Positions 50,910 to 59,263 of a stretch of 64,000 bases of DNA are shown piece by piece (position 1 is the first letter of the stretch; each line of letters opens with the position of its first letter). Below the pieces are notes generated by a model. That model searched no databases, was not told where the DNA came from, and saw only the letters and a list, made by a program, of their open reading frames with translations. Both the position numbers and the translations under genes were made by a program. The stretch comes from Nocardia paucivorans NBRC 100373 (GTDB taxonomy: Bacteria > Actinomycetota > Actinomycetes > Mycobacteriales > Mycobacteriaceae), in NCBI RefSeq assembly GCF_000308675.1, contig NZ_BAGE01000058.1, positions 1 to 64,000 on the forward strand. The letters run 5' to 3'.

Positions 50910-51428
50910 ATGAGCAGAGAAAGCATGGTGCGGATCGGGGTGCTGGCCTGGCTGACCGCGGTGTGGGTCCTGCTGTGGGGGCAGGTCGATATCGCCAATG
51001 TCCTCGGCGGTCTGGTGGTGGGGTTGGTGATCATGTTGGCCCTGCCGTTGCCCCAGGTGCCGGTGCGGGGCCGGCTGCGTATCCTGCCGTTGCTCCGATT
51101 GATCGGGGTGAGCATCTACTACGCCCTCGAATCCAGTTTGCAGGTGGCCTGGTTCGCCATCCGCCCGGCGCCGCCCCCCATCTCGGGTGTGCTGCGGGTA
51201 CGTTTTCGTTTCACCTCGGATCTGGTGATGGTGCTGTGCGCCAACCTGCTGAACTCGATTCCGGGCACCGTGGTGCTGGAGATCGACCGAGAACGCCGGG
51301 TGGTGTACGTGCACGTCATCGATATCGGCAGCGCGGAGGCGGTGGACAAGTTCAATCGCATCAACCGACGGTTGGAGCAGTTGTTGATCGAGGCATTCGA
51401 GCAGCCGACCCCGGAGGTGAGTTCATGA
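50910..51428 (+). CDS. mrpE: Mrp antiporter subunit E
   Basis: The 172-residue protein begins with two membrane helices (RIGVLAWLTAVWVLLWG, ANVLGGLVVGLVIMLALPL) and then a MrpE cytoplasmic domain with RFRFTSDLVMVLCANLLNSIPGTVVLEID. GAGGAG is 7 nt before the ATG at 50910. The ORF extends upstream but those residues are out of family. The stop overlaps the mrpF start (ATGA). Confidence 0.94.
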   Translation: MSRESMVRIGVLAWLTAVWVLLWGQVDIANVLGGLVVGLVIMLALPLPQVPVRGRLRILPLLRLIGVSIYYALESSLQVAWFAIRPAPPPISGVLRVRFRFTSDLVMVLCANLLNSIPGTVVLEIDRERRVVYVHVIDIGSAEAVDKFNRINRRLEQLLIEAFEQPTPEVSS

Positions 51429-51685
51429 TAGTCGTGGCCGTGGTGGCCGCCGCCCTGCTCAGTGCGGCGGCATTGATCACCGCCTATCGCATCCTGGCCG
51501 GACCGAACACCCTCGACCGCGTGGTGGGAATCGACTCGCTCGTCGCCATGGCCATCTGTGGGCTGGCGGTGTGGGCCGCCTACAGCCGGGACACTTCCGT
51601 GGTGCCCGGGATCGTGGCCCTGTCGCTGGTGGGTTTCCTCGGGTCGGCCGCTGTCGCCCGCTTCCGGGTGAGGGATGACCAATGA
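51425..51685 (+). CDS. mrpF: Mrp antiporter subunit F
   Basis: The 86-residue membrane protein has three helices and the MrpF signature YRILAGPNTLDRVVGIDSLVAMA. It overlaps mrpE by ATGA at the start and mrpG at the end, so translation is tightly coupled. In the known complex MrpF and MrpG are small structural subunits. Confidence 0.93.
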   Translation: MIVVAVVAAALLSAAALITAYRILAGPNTLDRVVGIDSLVAMAICGLAVWAAYSRDTSVVPGIVALSLVGFLGSAAVARFRVRDDQ

Positions 51686-52029
51686 GCACCGTGTGGACCT
51701 GGATCTCCGGCACCTTCATCATTATCGGCACCCTGATGGCGCTGACCGCGGCCATCGGCATCGTCCGGTTCCCCGACACCCTCATTCGGATGCACCCGGC
51801 CACCAAACCGCAGGTCATCGGACTGAATTTGGTGCTGATCGGCACAATCGTCCGAGTGCACGACGACCCGAACGTCTGGATGCTGGTGTTGGTGGGACTG
51901 TTCACCCTGCTCACCGCCCCGGTGATCGCCCACCTGCTCGGCCGCACCGCCTACCGGGAACAACGGCACCGCGACGGACTGCTCGCGGTCAACGAACTCG
52001 GGGACGAGATGGAGCGTCCACAGCGGTGA
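51682..52029 (+). CDS. mrpG: Mrp antiporter subunit G
   Basis: The 115-residue membrane protein has the MrpG features IGIVRFPDTLIRMHPATKPQVIG and three helices. It starts within the last codons of mrpF (ATGA). Its 3' end overlaps the convergent PAP2 gene by 41 bp, so transcription of the operon must end inside the PAP2 coding region or run antisense to it. Confidence 0.94.
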   Translation: MSTVWTWISGTFIIIGTLMALTAAIGIVRFPDTLIRMHPATKPQVIGLNLVLIGTIVRVHDDPNVWMLVLVGLFTLLTAPVIAHLLGRTAYREQRHRDGLLAVNELGDEMERPQR

Positions 52030-53371
52030 ACCGCTCCGCGTCCGGTGCGAGCTGCGCGATCTGCCGGCCGGCGAACCACGTCGTGTGGTAGCCGGCCGCC
52101 ACCCCGGCCAGCAGCGCCAAAACCACCATGCCGGCCGCGACCGGGTATTCGGCCATCGGCACCGCGAGGAATCGGTAGCTCACCAACAGCACCGCCAGAA
52201 TGATCGCGCCGGCCCCCACCAGCCGGATACGGAACCAACCCCACCCACGTTCCGCTTCGCGCAGCGCCGAATCCACCGTCAGGCACAGCACCGCACCCGC
52301 GACCAGATCGACCCCGTAGTGGTAGCCGAAGCCCAAGGTGGCCGCGAGGGTGGCCACCAGCCAGAAGGTGCCACCCCAGCGCAACCACCACGGCGCGGGG
52401 GCGCCGTCGATATCCCGACGCGTGTGCAGAAAGACCGCCAGCGCCCAGGCGGTGTGCATGGACGGCATACAGTTGCGCGGGGTCACGGCGTCGAACGGCA
52501 GTTCCGCGGGGTACCGGTCGATGGGCGGCAATACCTGCGGCCAGTAGTTGCCCAGTTGTAGCCCGTGTCCGTCGACCCCGTAGACGAACATCGGACCGAC
52601 CACCGGGAACAGCAGGTAGATCAGCGGCCCCACCAGTCCGAGCACCAGGAAGGTGCGGACCAGGTAGTGGCTCGGCCACTGTCCGCCGACGGTGACCCGA
52701 CGTAATTGCCATACCGCGACCACTATCGCGGCCACCGGCAGTTCGATATAGACCCAGTGCAGCACCGCCTGCGCCACCGGTCCCAGCGTGTCCAGCACCC
52801 GGCCCATCACCCAGGACGGGTCGCCGAGGGCGTGGTCGGCCAATATGACGTACTGGTCGAGTACCGTCGGTCGAACGTCGATGGTGAGATGCAGCCAGAC
52901 ATCACCCACCTTGGTGGCCAAAATCAGCAGCGCCCCCAGGGCCGCCGCGTGCAGGGCCGTGCGCCGCCGCCGGCCGTGCCACCGCAACCAGGCCACGAGC
53001 GCCAGGCCGGTGAGCACGAGCACCGGTCCATTGCCGACGGTCAACGGTTCGCCGGCGGCGAGCCGGAGCCCGGCGTATACGGCGTCGAGACCCACCGCGA
53101 CGGCCAGGGCGACGATCCGGTCCTGTCCCGAGAGACCGACCAGCGCGAGCACCAGTCCCGCCCACGGCACCGTCATGGATTTGGGGGTGCCCGCATAATC
53201 GCGCCACAGGCTTTCCAGCGGGCCCTCGTAGCCTCGCCATACCGCCACCGATTGCAATATCACCAACAGCGTCGGTACGGCGGCGATGGCGACAACCCGA
53301 ATCCCCCGTGGCGGCAGGCGGAAATTCCGCCCCGCGGGTCCTGCTCCGATATTCGGGTCTTCGACTAGCAC
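51989..53371 (-). CDS. PAP2-superfamily membrane phosphatase
   Basis: The 460-residue polytopic protein has about ten membrane helices and the late PAP2 motifs: CMPSMHTAWAL (S-x-x-H) and GFGYHYGVDLVAGA (His and Asp), preceded by a first motif region. This resembles inositol phosphorylceramide synthase-like PAP2 proteins, which transfer or hydrolyse lipid phosphates at the membrane face. The start GTG at 53371 is uncertain because no good ribosome binding site precedes it. It is the last gene of the sodC-ybdK side and overlaps the mrpG 3' end. The substrate is unknown; an envelope lipid phosphate is an inference. Confidence 0.85.
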   Translation of the reverse strand: MLVEDPNIGAGPAGRNFRLPPRGIRVVAIAAVPTLLVILQSVAVWRGYEGPLESLWRDYAGTPKSMTVPWAGLVLALVGLSGQDRIVALAVAVGLDAVYAGLRLAAGEPLTVGNGPVLVLTGLALVAWLRWHGRRRRTALHAAALGALLILATKVGDVWLHLTIDVRPTVLDQYVILADHALGDPSWVMGRVLDTLGPVAQAVLHWVYIELPVAAIVVAVWQLRRVTVGGQWPSHYLVRTFLVLGLVGPLIYLLFPVVGPMFVYGVDGHGLQLGNYWPQVLPPIDRYPAELPFDAVTPRNCMPSMHTAWALAVFLHTRRDIDGAPAPWWLRWGGTFWLVATLAATLGFGYHYGVDLVAGAVLCLTVDSALREAERGWGWFRIRLVGAGAIILAVLLVSYRFLAVPMAEYPVAAGMVVLALLAGVAAGYHTTWFAGRQIAQLAPDAERFTAVDAPSRPRVR

Positions 53372-53445
53372 TCACATATCGTAAACGGCGGGTGAACGTA
53401 GGGATCCCGTGCTGCCGAACAGCAGCTTTCCCCTCGGCGGCCCGG

Positions 53446-54594
53446 TTATTGCTTCAATTCCTCGACCAGTGCGTCCACCACCGCCACCAGGTCGCCCTGG
53501 GCGGCCGCGGCCACTTTGCGCTGCCGCTGGTAGTTCGCGCCGCGTCGGGGGATGTCGGCCACCATGGCCAGTTCGTCGGCACAGCCCAGGCGCCGCGCGG
53601 TCGGTTCCAACCGTTCGAGCAGGTCATCGAGATCCTCGGTGACGAGACGCTCATTACTGTCGGAGTCCACGATGACAATGGCGTCCAGACCGTAACGCGC
53701 GGCTCGCCATTTGTTCTCCTGCACATGCCACGGCGGCAGCGTGGGCAACTCCTCCCCGTTCTCCACCCGCCGGTCCAGGTCCACGATCAGGCAGTGGATG
53801 AGGGCGGCCAATGCGGCCAGTTCCCAGGAGGTGGAAACACCGTCACAGATACGCACCTCGATCGTGCCCCATTTCGGCGCGGGGCGAATATCCCAGTGCA
53901 TTCCGCCGAGTTGTTCGAACACACCGGTTTTCAACTGGTCGTGCACGAAATGCTCGAACTGGTGCCAGTTCTCGAACTGGAACGGCAGCCCCGCGGTGGG
54001 CAATTGCTGAAACATCAGCGCGCGGTTGCTGGCATATCCGGTATCGGAACCCGACCACATGGGCGAGGACGCCGAGAGTGCGAGTAGGTGCGGATACGAC
54101 AGCAGGAGCGAGTTCAAGATCGGAAAGACCTTGTCCCGGTGCGAAACCCCGACATGGACGTGCACACCCCAGATCAGCATCTGCCGCCCCCACCACTGGG
54201 TGCGTTCGATCAGCTCGTCGTAGTGCGCGGTCCGAGTGAGCTGCTGGGTGGACCATTGGGCGAACGGATGGGTTCCGGCACAGAAGAGATCGACCCCGAG
54301 CGGGTCGGCGGCCCGCCGGACCGCGCGCATGGTGCCGAGCAGATCTTCGACTGCGGCGCCGACGGTGTCGTGTACCCCGCTGACGAGCTCAACCGTATTG
54401 CGCAACAGTTCCTTGGTGATCTGCGGGGTGCCGTCGTGCGCGCGCAGCTCGCCCACCTCGTCGAAAACCGCCGCCGCGGTATTGGACAGATCGCGGCTCA
54501 CCTTGTCGACGAGCGCGATCTCCCATTCGATACCGATGGTCGGGCGAGGTGACCCCGGAAAGTCAACCGGTTCGACCTGTGCCCCGCCCGCCAT
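53446..54594 (-). CDS. ybdK: Carboxylate-amine ligase, YbdK family
   Basis: The 382-residue protein belongs to the glutamate-cysteine ligase 2 (GCS2) group, with the N-terminal IGIEWEIALVD motif (ATP/metal-binding Glu), CAGTHPFAQW, HVHVGV and WDIRPAPKWGTIEVRICDG. YbdK has weak glutamate-cysteine ligase activity; in actinobacteria the role is unknown (Rv0433 in M. tuberculosis). Genus-wide glutathione is absent, mycothiol being used instead, so glutathione synthesis is unlikely. It starts 11 bp after the sodC stop, so the pair is an operon. Confidence 0.92.
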   Translation of the reverse strand: MAGGAQVEPVDFPGSPRPTIGIEWEIALVDKVSRDLSNTAAAVFDEVGELRAHDGTPQITKELLRNTVELVSGVHDTVGAAVEDLLGTMRAVRRAADPLGVDLFCAGTHPFAQWSTQQLTRTAHYDELIERTQWWGRQMLIWGVHVHVGVSHRDKVFPILNSLLLSYPHLLALSASSPMWSGSDTGYASNRALMFQQLPTAGLPFQFENWHQFEHFVHDQLKTGVFEQLGGMHWDIRPAPKWGTIEVRICDGVSTSWELAALAALIHCLIVDLDRRVENGEELPTLPPWHVQENKWRAARYGLDAIVIVDSDSNERLVTEDLDDLLERLEPTARRLGCADELAMVADIPRRGANYQRQRKVAAAAQGDLVAVVDALVEELKQ

Positions 54595-54605
54595 TGCGCA
54601 CCAAC

Positions 54606-55304
54606 CTATTCGACCACGCCGCAGGCGACGCGCCCGCCGGCGTCTCCGGTGGAGAGAGTGTTCTCATCGGGGCCGGTGCCGCCTTCACGGCTGTAACGGC
54701 CGGGAATATTGCCGAAGTTGTCGGCTCCGGCGTGGATCACGAGCGCCTTACCACGCAGCTGGTCCAGGGTGACCGCATCGCTGGTGGTGACCAGGTATCC
54801 CTTACCGTCGCCGCGGACCTGCAACGAGGTCATATCGCCGCTGGACGGATGAGCGTTGGTGGCGCCGACCTGCAGGTGTCCACCCGCGGATAGGAAGTCA
54901 CCGGGCGCGCCACCGCCCGGCGGGGTGGAGTTGGCCTCGCACTTGCCGTTCTGATGGAAGTGCAGGCCGTGGAAACCCGGGGTGAGGCCGTGCGCCTCGA
55001 CCGTGAGCCGCACATGGTCACCTTCCTCGGTGATCTGCGCTGTCCCGACCGACGAACCGGACGCGTTGCGCAACTCGAACTTCGCGCCCTCGGACTTCGG
55101 CGCGCCTCCCTCGGTCCCGTGATGCCCTTCGGTGCCGTGCTCGCTTCCGGCCGGAGCGGGAGAGCTGGTCCATACCGGCGGAGTGGTTCCCTGGACATCA
55201 CTGGACTCCTGACTGTTGGAGCAGGCGACGAGACCGAAGGCCGCGACAGCCAGCACCGGTGTCACGCTCCGCCAAGACGGGCGACGAGTTGTGGACGATG
55301 CCAT
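54606..55304 (-). CDS. sodC: Cu,Zn superoxide dismutase lipoprotein
   Basis: The 232-residue protein has an N-terminal lipoprotein signal with lipobox LVAC (Cys28), a low-complexity linker and a SOD_Cu domain with histidine metal ligands in GLHFHQNGKCEAN, AGGHLQVGATNAHP and LVIHAGADNFG, and conserved disulphide cysteines (KCEA ... RVACGVV). It removes superoxide outside the cytoplasmic membrane, protecting envelope lipids. Order sodC-ybdK matches Rv0432-Rv0433. The gene has AAAGGAG upstream of its ATG. Confidence 0.96.
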   Translation of the reverse strand: MASSTTRRPSWRSVTPVLAVAAFGLVACSNSQESSDVQGTTPPVWTSSPAPAGSEHGTEGHHGTEGGAPKSEGAKFELRNASGSSVGTAQITEEGDHVRLTVEAHGLTPGFHGLHFHQNGKCEANSTPPGGGAPGDFLSAGGHLQVGATNAHPSSGDMTSLQVRGDGKGYLVTTSDAVTLDQLRGKALVIHAGADNFGNIPGRYSREGGTGPDENTLSTGDAGGRVACGVVE

Positions 55305-55415
55305 CGGGGGACTCCTTTACGAGTACCGAGTTTATCGAGCAGGACGGGATGAACACGCTCGTTTATCGGAGACGATGATGCCATGTTCGACGGTGCCGCC
55401 CGCCGGCGGCGCGGT

Positions 55416-55997
55416 TCAGCTACCGGTGACCACGACCACGACCCCGTCGCCCAGGCCGGGAATCTTGGGGGCCGTGGTGGCACCGAGGTCCGCCGCAACC
55501 GCCTCCGCGGCCTCGCGTTCGCCCGGTTCGTCGCCGTAGTACACGGTGGTGCTCGGGATGATGGAACCCGCGTAGTTGCCGGTCGAGGTATTGGTCCAGC
55601 CGCGGCCGGCGAGTTCGGCGGCGGTATCGGCGGCCAGACCGGCGACCGTGCTGTTGTTGAGCACCCGCACCGGGGTGGCTCGATCCACCCCGGACGCCGA
55701 TGAACTCGTCGTGGTACTCGTCGCATCGGTGGTGGATCCGGCTGCCGCGCCGGGCGTGGTGGCGGTCGCCGAACCATCCGTGGTGTCCGCCGCCACCGCG
55801 GTCGTGGTACGCGCGGTGACCTGGGACGCCACACTGGTGGTCGCCTGTCCTGTTGCCTCCGTGTCGTCCGAGCTCTCGGAATCCGCACTGGTCAGCGACA
55901 TCGCGCCCAGACCGGCGAAGGTGATGGACAATGCGATCAGAACCATCGCCAGGGCGCGCAGCGGCGGTCCACCGGAGCCAGGGGTCGAATTGCTCAC
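55416..55997 (-). CDS. LytR C-terminal-domain membrane protein, VirR/Rv0431-like
   Basis: The 193-residue protein has one N-terminal membrane helix (residues 14-34), a long Thr/Ser/Ala-rich linker and a C-terminal LytR_C domain (PVRVLNNSTVAGLAADTAAELAGRGW ... VVVVVTGS). Rv0431, called VirR or a tuberculin-related peptide, has the same layout and position, and controls vesicle release and envelope integrity in M. tuberculosis. It lies between the DUF3263 gene and sodC on the same strand. The function is inferred by synteny and domain content. Confidence 0.86.
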   Translation of the reverse strand: MSNSTPGSGGPPLRALAMVLIALSITFAGLGAMSLTSADSESSDDTEATGQATTSVASQVTARTTTAVAADTTDGSATATTPGAAAGSTTDATSTTTSSSASGVDRATPVRVLNNSTVAGLAADTAAELAGRGWTNTSTGNYAGSIIPSTTVYYGDEPGEREAAEAVAADLGATTAPKIPGLGDGVVVVVTGS

Positions 55998-56015
55998 CTG
56001 GTGGAGCCTAGCGCG

Positions 56016-56363
56016 TCAGACCTGGAAGCCGAGACGCCGCGCGGCACGCGCCTTCTGCCTACTGCTGCGGAGTCGGCGCAGACGCTTGACCAGCATCGGG
56101 TCGGCGGCCAATGCCTCGGGGCGGTCGACCAGCGCATTGAGCACCTGGTAGTAGCGGGTCGGCGACATACCGAACAGCTCGCGGATGGCTTCTTCCTTGG
56201 CGCCGGCGTACTTCCACCACTGCCGTTCGAAGGCCAGGATGTCGTGTTCGCGCCGGGAGAGCCCGGTATCGGGTTTGTCGTCGGATTCCGGGTTCGGGAT
56301 ATCTGCGCCCGCTGCAGGGCTGCTGTGGGTTGCGGGCAGATCCCGCGCCGCTGCGCCGTCCAT
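56016..56363 (-). CDS. DUF3263 family protein (Rv0430-like)
   Basis: The 115-residue protein has the DUF3263 segment LSRREHDILAFERQWWKYAGAKEEAIRELFGMSPTRYYQVLNALVDRPEALAADPMLVKRLRR with a helix-turn-helix-like predicted pattern, preceded by a variable N-terminus, and ends RQKARAARRLGF. It may bind DNA, as the fold resembles sigma-70 region-like helices. It lies 18 bp upstream of virR-like on the same strand. I chose the ATG at 56363 (GAGGGAG, 4 nt upstream). Upstream ATGs exist in the frame, up to 56699, but the leader contains strong hairpins and is low in similarity. Confidence 0.85.
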   Translation of the reverse strand: MDGAAARDLPATHSSPAAGADIPNPESDDKPDTGLSRREHDILAFERQWWKYAGAKEEAIRELFGMSPTRYYQVLNALVDRPEALAADPMLVKRLRRLRSSRQKARAARRLGFQV

Positions 56364-56714
56364 CTTGCTCCCTCGCCGATTGACCTCCTCCCCTCCCGGA
56401 GAGGAGGGAATCCCGACCCTCGCGAGTCGGGTTTCCTGTTTCATCGCAGGCAGCCGGCAGGGTGAGCCCTGCACGGTCTTACGTCCGCTCCACAGGCGTT
56501 TCATGTCTCCGCTAGTCCGGCGGCGACATTTCTGGAGCGTACCAGATGCGATAAGGCCTCCACCCGAGCACGAAAGGCCTACCCGTCGGGTGCCGGCCCT
56601 CGTGTTTCTGCCTCGAAACATTGAACCACGCACATCCGACCGAAAGCCTTCCTCGCCCCACGCGTGTCCACCCGTGCGCAGCGCGACATCGACGGGCACG
56701 GCAATAATTACCTC
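56364..56714. other. Gap between DUF3263 and def genes, with structured leader
   Basis: No clear gene is present. The divergent promoters of the DUF3263 gene (minus) and def (plus) should lie here. The minus-strand leader forms two consecutive hairpins: a 10-bp stem with a GGGA tetraloop (56384-56407) and a 6-bp CCCGAC/GTCGGG stem (56412-56431). The downstream arm of the first is GGGGAGGAGG, a Shine-Dalgarno-like sequence. The plus-strand def start has only a weak ribosome binding site. Confidence 0.5.
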
Positions 56715-57302
56715 ATGTCAATCCTGCCCATCGTCATCGTTGGCGATCCTGTGCTGCACCGTCCGACCGAGCCGGTGACCGAGACGCCGGAAGAACTGGC
56801 CGGGCTGATCGCGGATATGTACGAGACGCTGGAGGCCGCCAATGGGGTCGGGTTGGCGGCCAACCAGGTGGGGGTGTCCAAGCGTTTGTTCGTCTACGAC
56901 TGCCCCGATCAGGCCGATGACGGCACGGTGACCCGCCGACGCGGGGTGGTGATCAATCCGGAGCTGGAGACCTCCGAGATCCCGGAGACCATGCCCGACC
57001 CCGATGACGACGAAGAGGGCTGCCTGTCCGTGCCCGGCGAGCAGTTCCCCACCGGCCGGGCCGACTGGGCCCGGGTCAGCGGAACCGACGAACACGGCAA
57101 TCCGGTGCAGATCGAGGGCAAAGGATTCTTCGCCCGTATGCTTCAGCACGAGGTGGGCCATCTGAACGGGCAGTTGTATGTGGATGTGCTGATCGGCCGG
57201 AACGCCCGGGCGGCGAAGAAGGCGATCAAGCGGAACGGCTGGGGTACTCCCGGTCTGAGTTGGCTACCCGGTTCCGACCCGGACCCGTTCGGACATGACT
57301 GA
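56715..57302 (+). CDS. def: Peptide deformylase
   Basis: The 195-residue enzyme removes the formyl group from nascent proteins. It has motif 1 GVGLAANQVG (44-53), motif 2 EGCLSVPG (Cys103) and the metal motif HEVGH (His145, Glu146, His149). The C-terminal part (WGTPGLSWLPGSDPDPFGHD) resembles the M. tuberculosis enzyme. The ATG at 56715 fits the family N-terminus; no good Shine-Dalgarno sequence lies before it. The stop overlaps the GNAT gene start by 8 bp. The order def-GNAT-xthA is conserved with Rv0429c-Rv0427c. Confidence 0.95.
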   Translation: MSILPIVIVGDPVLHRPTEPVTETPEELAGLIADMYETLEAANGVGLAANQVGVSKRLFVYDCPDQADDGTVTRRRGVVINPELETSEIPETMPDPDDDEEGCLSVPGEQFPTGRADWARVSGTDEHGNPVQIEGKGFFARMLQHEVGHLNGQLYVDVLIGRNARAAKKAIKRNGWGTPGLSWLPGSDPDPFGHD

Positions 57303-58302
57303 TCCGGGGAGTGTCGAATCCGCGGATGGACCGCCCGATATCCCACTGGGGCGTCGGGTCGTCCTGCGATATCGCCTGCCCGCGGATCACACACAGGCGT
57401 ACACCGATGTGATCGGAATCCTCACCTCGCTCGACCCGCTCACCGTCCAGGCCGCCGACGGCACCCCGGTGACGGTGTCACCGGAGGAGGTGGTGGCGTT
57501 GAAGGCCTTGACGCCCAGACCTATCCGCACCAGCGAGATCAGGGCCCTGGAAGCCGCGGCGGCGAACGGCTGGCCGGGAATCCAGCACGCCTGGATCGGT
57601 GGTTGGCTGCTTCGCGCCGGGAACGGCTACAGTCGTCGCGCCAACTCCGCCCTGCCGCTGGGTGACTCGTCGGGGCCGGCGCAATTGACCACGGACGTAC
57701 TGCACCGAATCGGCTCCTGGTACACCGCGCACGGACTGCCGGTACAGCTGGCCCTGCCGGATCGGTTGGCCACCGTACCCCCCGGGTGGAACAGCTGGGG
57801 CGAGACGGCGGTGCTCGGCCTCGATGTGGACAATTTCGTCCTGCTCCAGGGCCCGTCGATGGTGCGGATCGCCCCGGAACCGGATGTGGCCTGGTTGGAA
57901 TTGCATCGCTATCGCGGAAACGAGCCGAGCGGGCACATCCCGCCCGTACCGCTACCGGAGGTGCTGACCGCGGTGCGCGGCGGTGAGGTGGGTTTCGCCG
58001 CGCTCGGGTTGCCGAAACCGATCGCGATCGGCCGCGGGGCGGTCACCGACGCCCCCGACGGGCGGCGCTGGATCGGTCTGTCGTGTGTGGCGGTGGCAGC
58101 CGAGCACCGGCGACACGGGCTGGCCGGACTGGTGTGCGCGGAACTCATCCGATGGGGCCGCGACCGCGGGGCAACCCATGCGTATGTGCAGGTCGAAGCC
58201 GATAATGTGCCCGCACTCGCGCTGTATCGCAATCTCGGTTTCCTCGATCACCACACCTACCGCTACGCCGTACTCGGGACACCCCCGACCGCGGACCGAT
58301 AA
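57295..58302 (+). CDS. GNAT family N-acetyltransferase (Rv0428c-like)
   Basis: The 335-residue protein has an N-terminal region of unknown function (residues 1-130) and a C-terminal GNAT domain with the acetyl-CoA motif A (CVAVAAEHRRHGLAGLVCAELIRWGRD) and YVQVEADNVPALALYRNLGF. It acetylates an amine or N-terminus of unknown identity. The start codon overlaps the def stop codon by 8 bp, suggesting coupled translation and possibly protein N-terminus processing, which is inference. Matches Rv0428c in position and length. Confidence 0.9.
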   Translation: MTDPGSVESADGPPDIPLGRRVVLRYRLPADHTQAYTDVIGILTSLDPLTVQAADGTPVTVSPEEVVALKALTPRPIRTSEIRALEAAAANGWPGIQHAWIGGWLLRAGNGYSRRANSALPLGDSSGPAQLTTDVLHRIGSWYTAHGLPVQLALPDRLATVPPGWNSWGETAVLGLDVDNFVLLQGPSMVRIAPEPDVAWLELHRYRGNEPSGHIPPVPLPEVLTAVRGGEVGFAALGLPKPIAIGRGAVTDAPDGRRWIGLSCVAVAAEHRRHGLAGLVCAELIRWGRDRGATHAYVQVEADNVPALALYRNLGFLDHHTYRYAVLGTPPTADR

Positions 58303-58346
58303 CCCCACCGCACCGCGGACCATCCCTCGACAGACAAGGAGCGCCC

Positions 58347-59183
58347 GTGCGCCTGGCCACCTGGAACGTCAATTCGATCCGGGCCCGCGTGGACCGGGTG
58401 ATCGCCTGGTTGGAGCGCCAGGACATCGATGTCCTGGCCATCCAGGAGACCAAATGCCGAGACGACCAGTTTCCGTTCGAGCGGTTCGAGGAGCTCGGTT
58501 ACGAGGTGGCGCATGCGGGGTTGAACCAGTGGAACGGGGTCGCCATCGCTTCCCGGGTCGGCCTCGAGGATGTGGAACTCGCCTTCCCCGGCCAGCCCGG
58601 TTTCGATCGTGACGCCGAGGAGTCGTTGATCAGCACTCCGGTCGTGGAATCGCGGGCGATCGGCGCGACCTGCGGCGGGGTTCGGGTGTGGAGCCTGTAT
58701 GTGCCCAACGGTCGCGCCCTCGACGATCCGCACTACCGCTACAAACTGGATTGGCTCGCCGCTCTGCGGCGCAATGCCGAACACTGGGTGCGGGAGGACC
58801 CGGCGGTCAAGCTGGCGTTGGTCGGCGATTGGAATATCGCCCCCACCGACGACGATGTGTGGTCGCCGGAATTCTTCGCCGGCAAAACCCATGTCTCCCA
58901 ACCGGAACGCGATGCCTTCACCGCCATTCTCGACACCGGTTTCACCGATGTGATGCGCCCGTTCGCCCCGGGCCCCGGTGTCTACACCTACTGGGACTAC
59001 ACCCAGTTGCGCTTCCCGCGGAAAGAAGGAATGCGCATCGATTTCATCCTCGCCTCTCCCGCCCTGGCCGACACCGTCACCGACTCGCGGGTCGACCGCG
59101 AGGAGCGCAAGGGCAAAGGCGCCAGCGACCACGCCCCGGTGATCGCCGAATTCGGGGACGCGACGGCCGGCCCCGAGAGCTGA
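58347..59183 (+). CDS. xthA: Exodeoxyribonuclease III
   Basis: The 278-residue protein has the AP endonuclease/exonuclease III fold: N-terminal TWNVNSIRARVDRVI, the metal Glu in IQETKCRDDQF, SRVG and WSLYVPNGR, GDWNIAPTDDDVW (catalytic Asp and Asn) and the late SDHAPVIAEF. It incises abasic sites and removes 3' blocks in base excision repair. The GTG start has AAGGAG upstream. It follows the GNAT gene by 44 bp on the same strand, like Rv0427c. Confidence 0.95.
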   Translation: MRLATWNVNSIRARVDRVIAWLERQDIDVLAIQETKCRDDQFPFERFEELGYEVAHAGLNQWNGVAIASRVGLEDVELAFPGQPGFDRDAEESLISTPVVESRAIGATCGGVRVWSLYVPNGRALDDPHYRYKLDWLAALRRNAEHWVREDPAVKLALVGDWNIAPTDDDVWSPEFFAGKTHVSQPERDAFTAILDTGFTDVMRPFAPGPGVYTYWDYTQLRFPRKEGMRIDFILASPALADTVTDSRVDREERKGKGASDHAPVIAEFGDATAGPES

Positions 59184-59263
59184 AGGCCTCGTAACCGGCC
59201 GAAACGGGCGGTGGAGCGGCCTACCATGGACAGTGGCTGTCCGTCCGTTCGGCGGGAGGTGTC

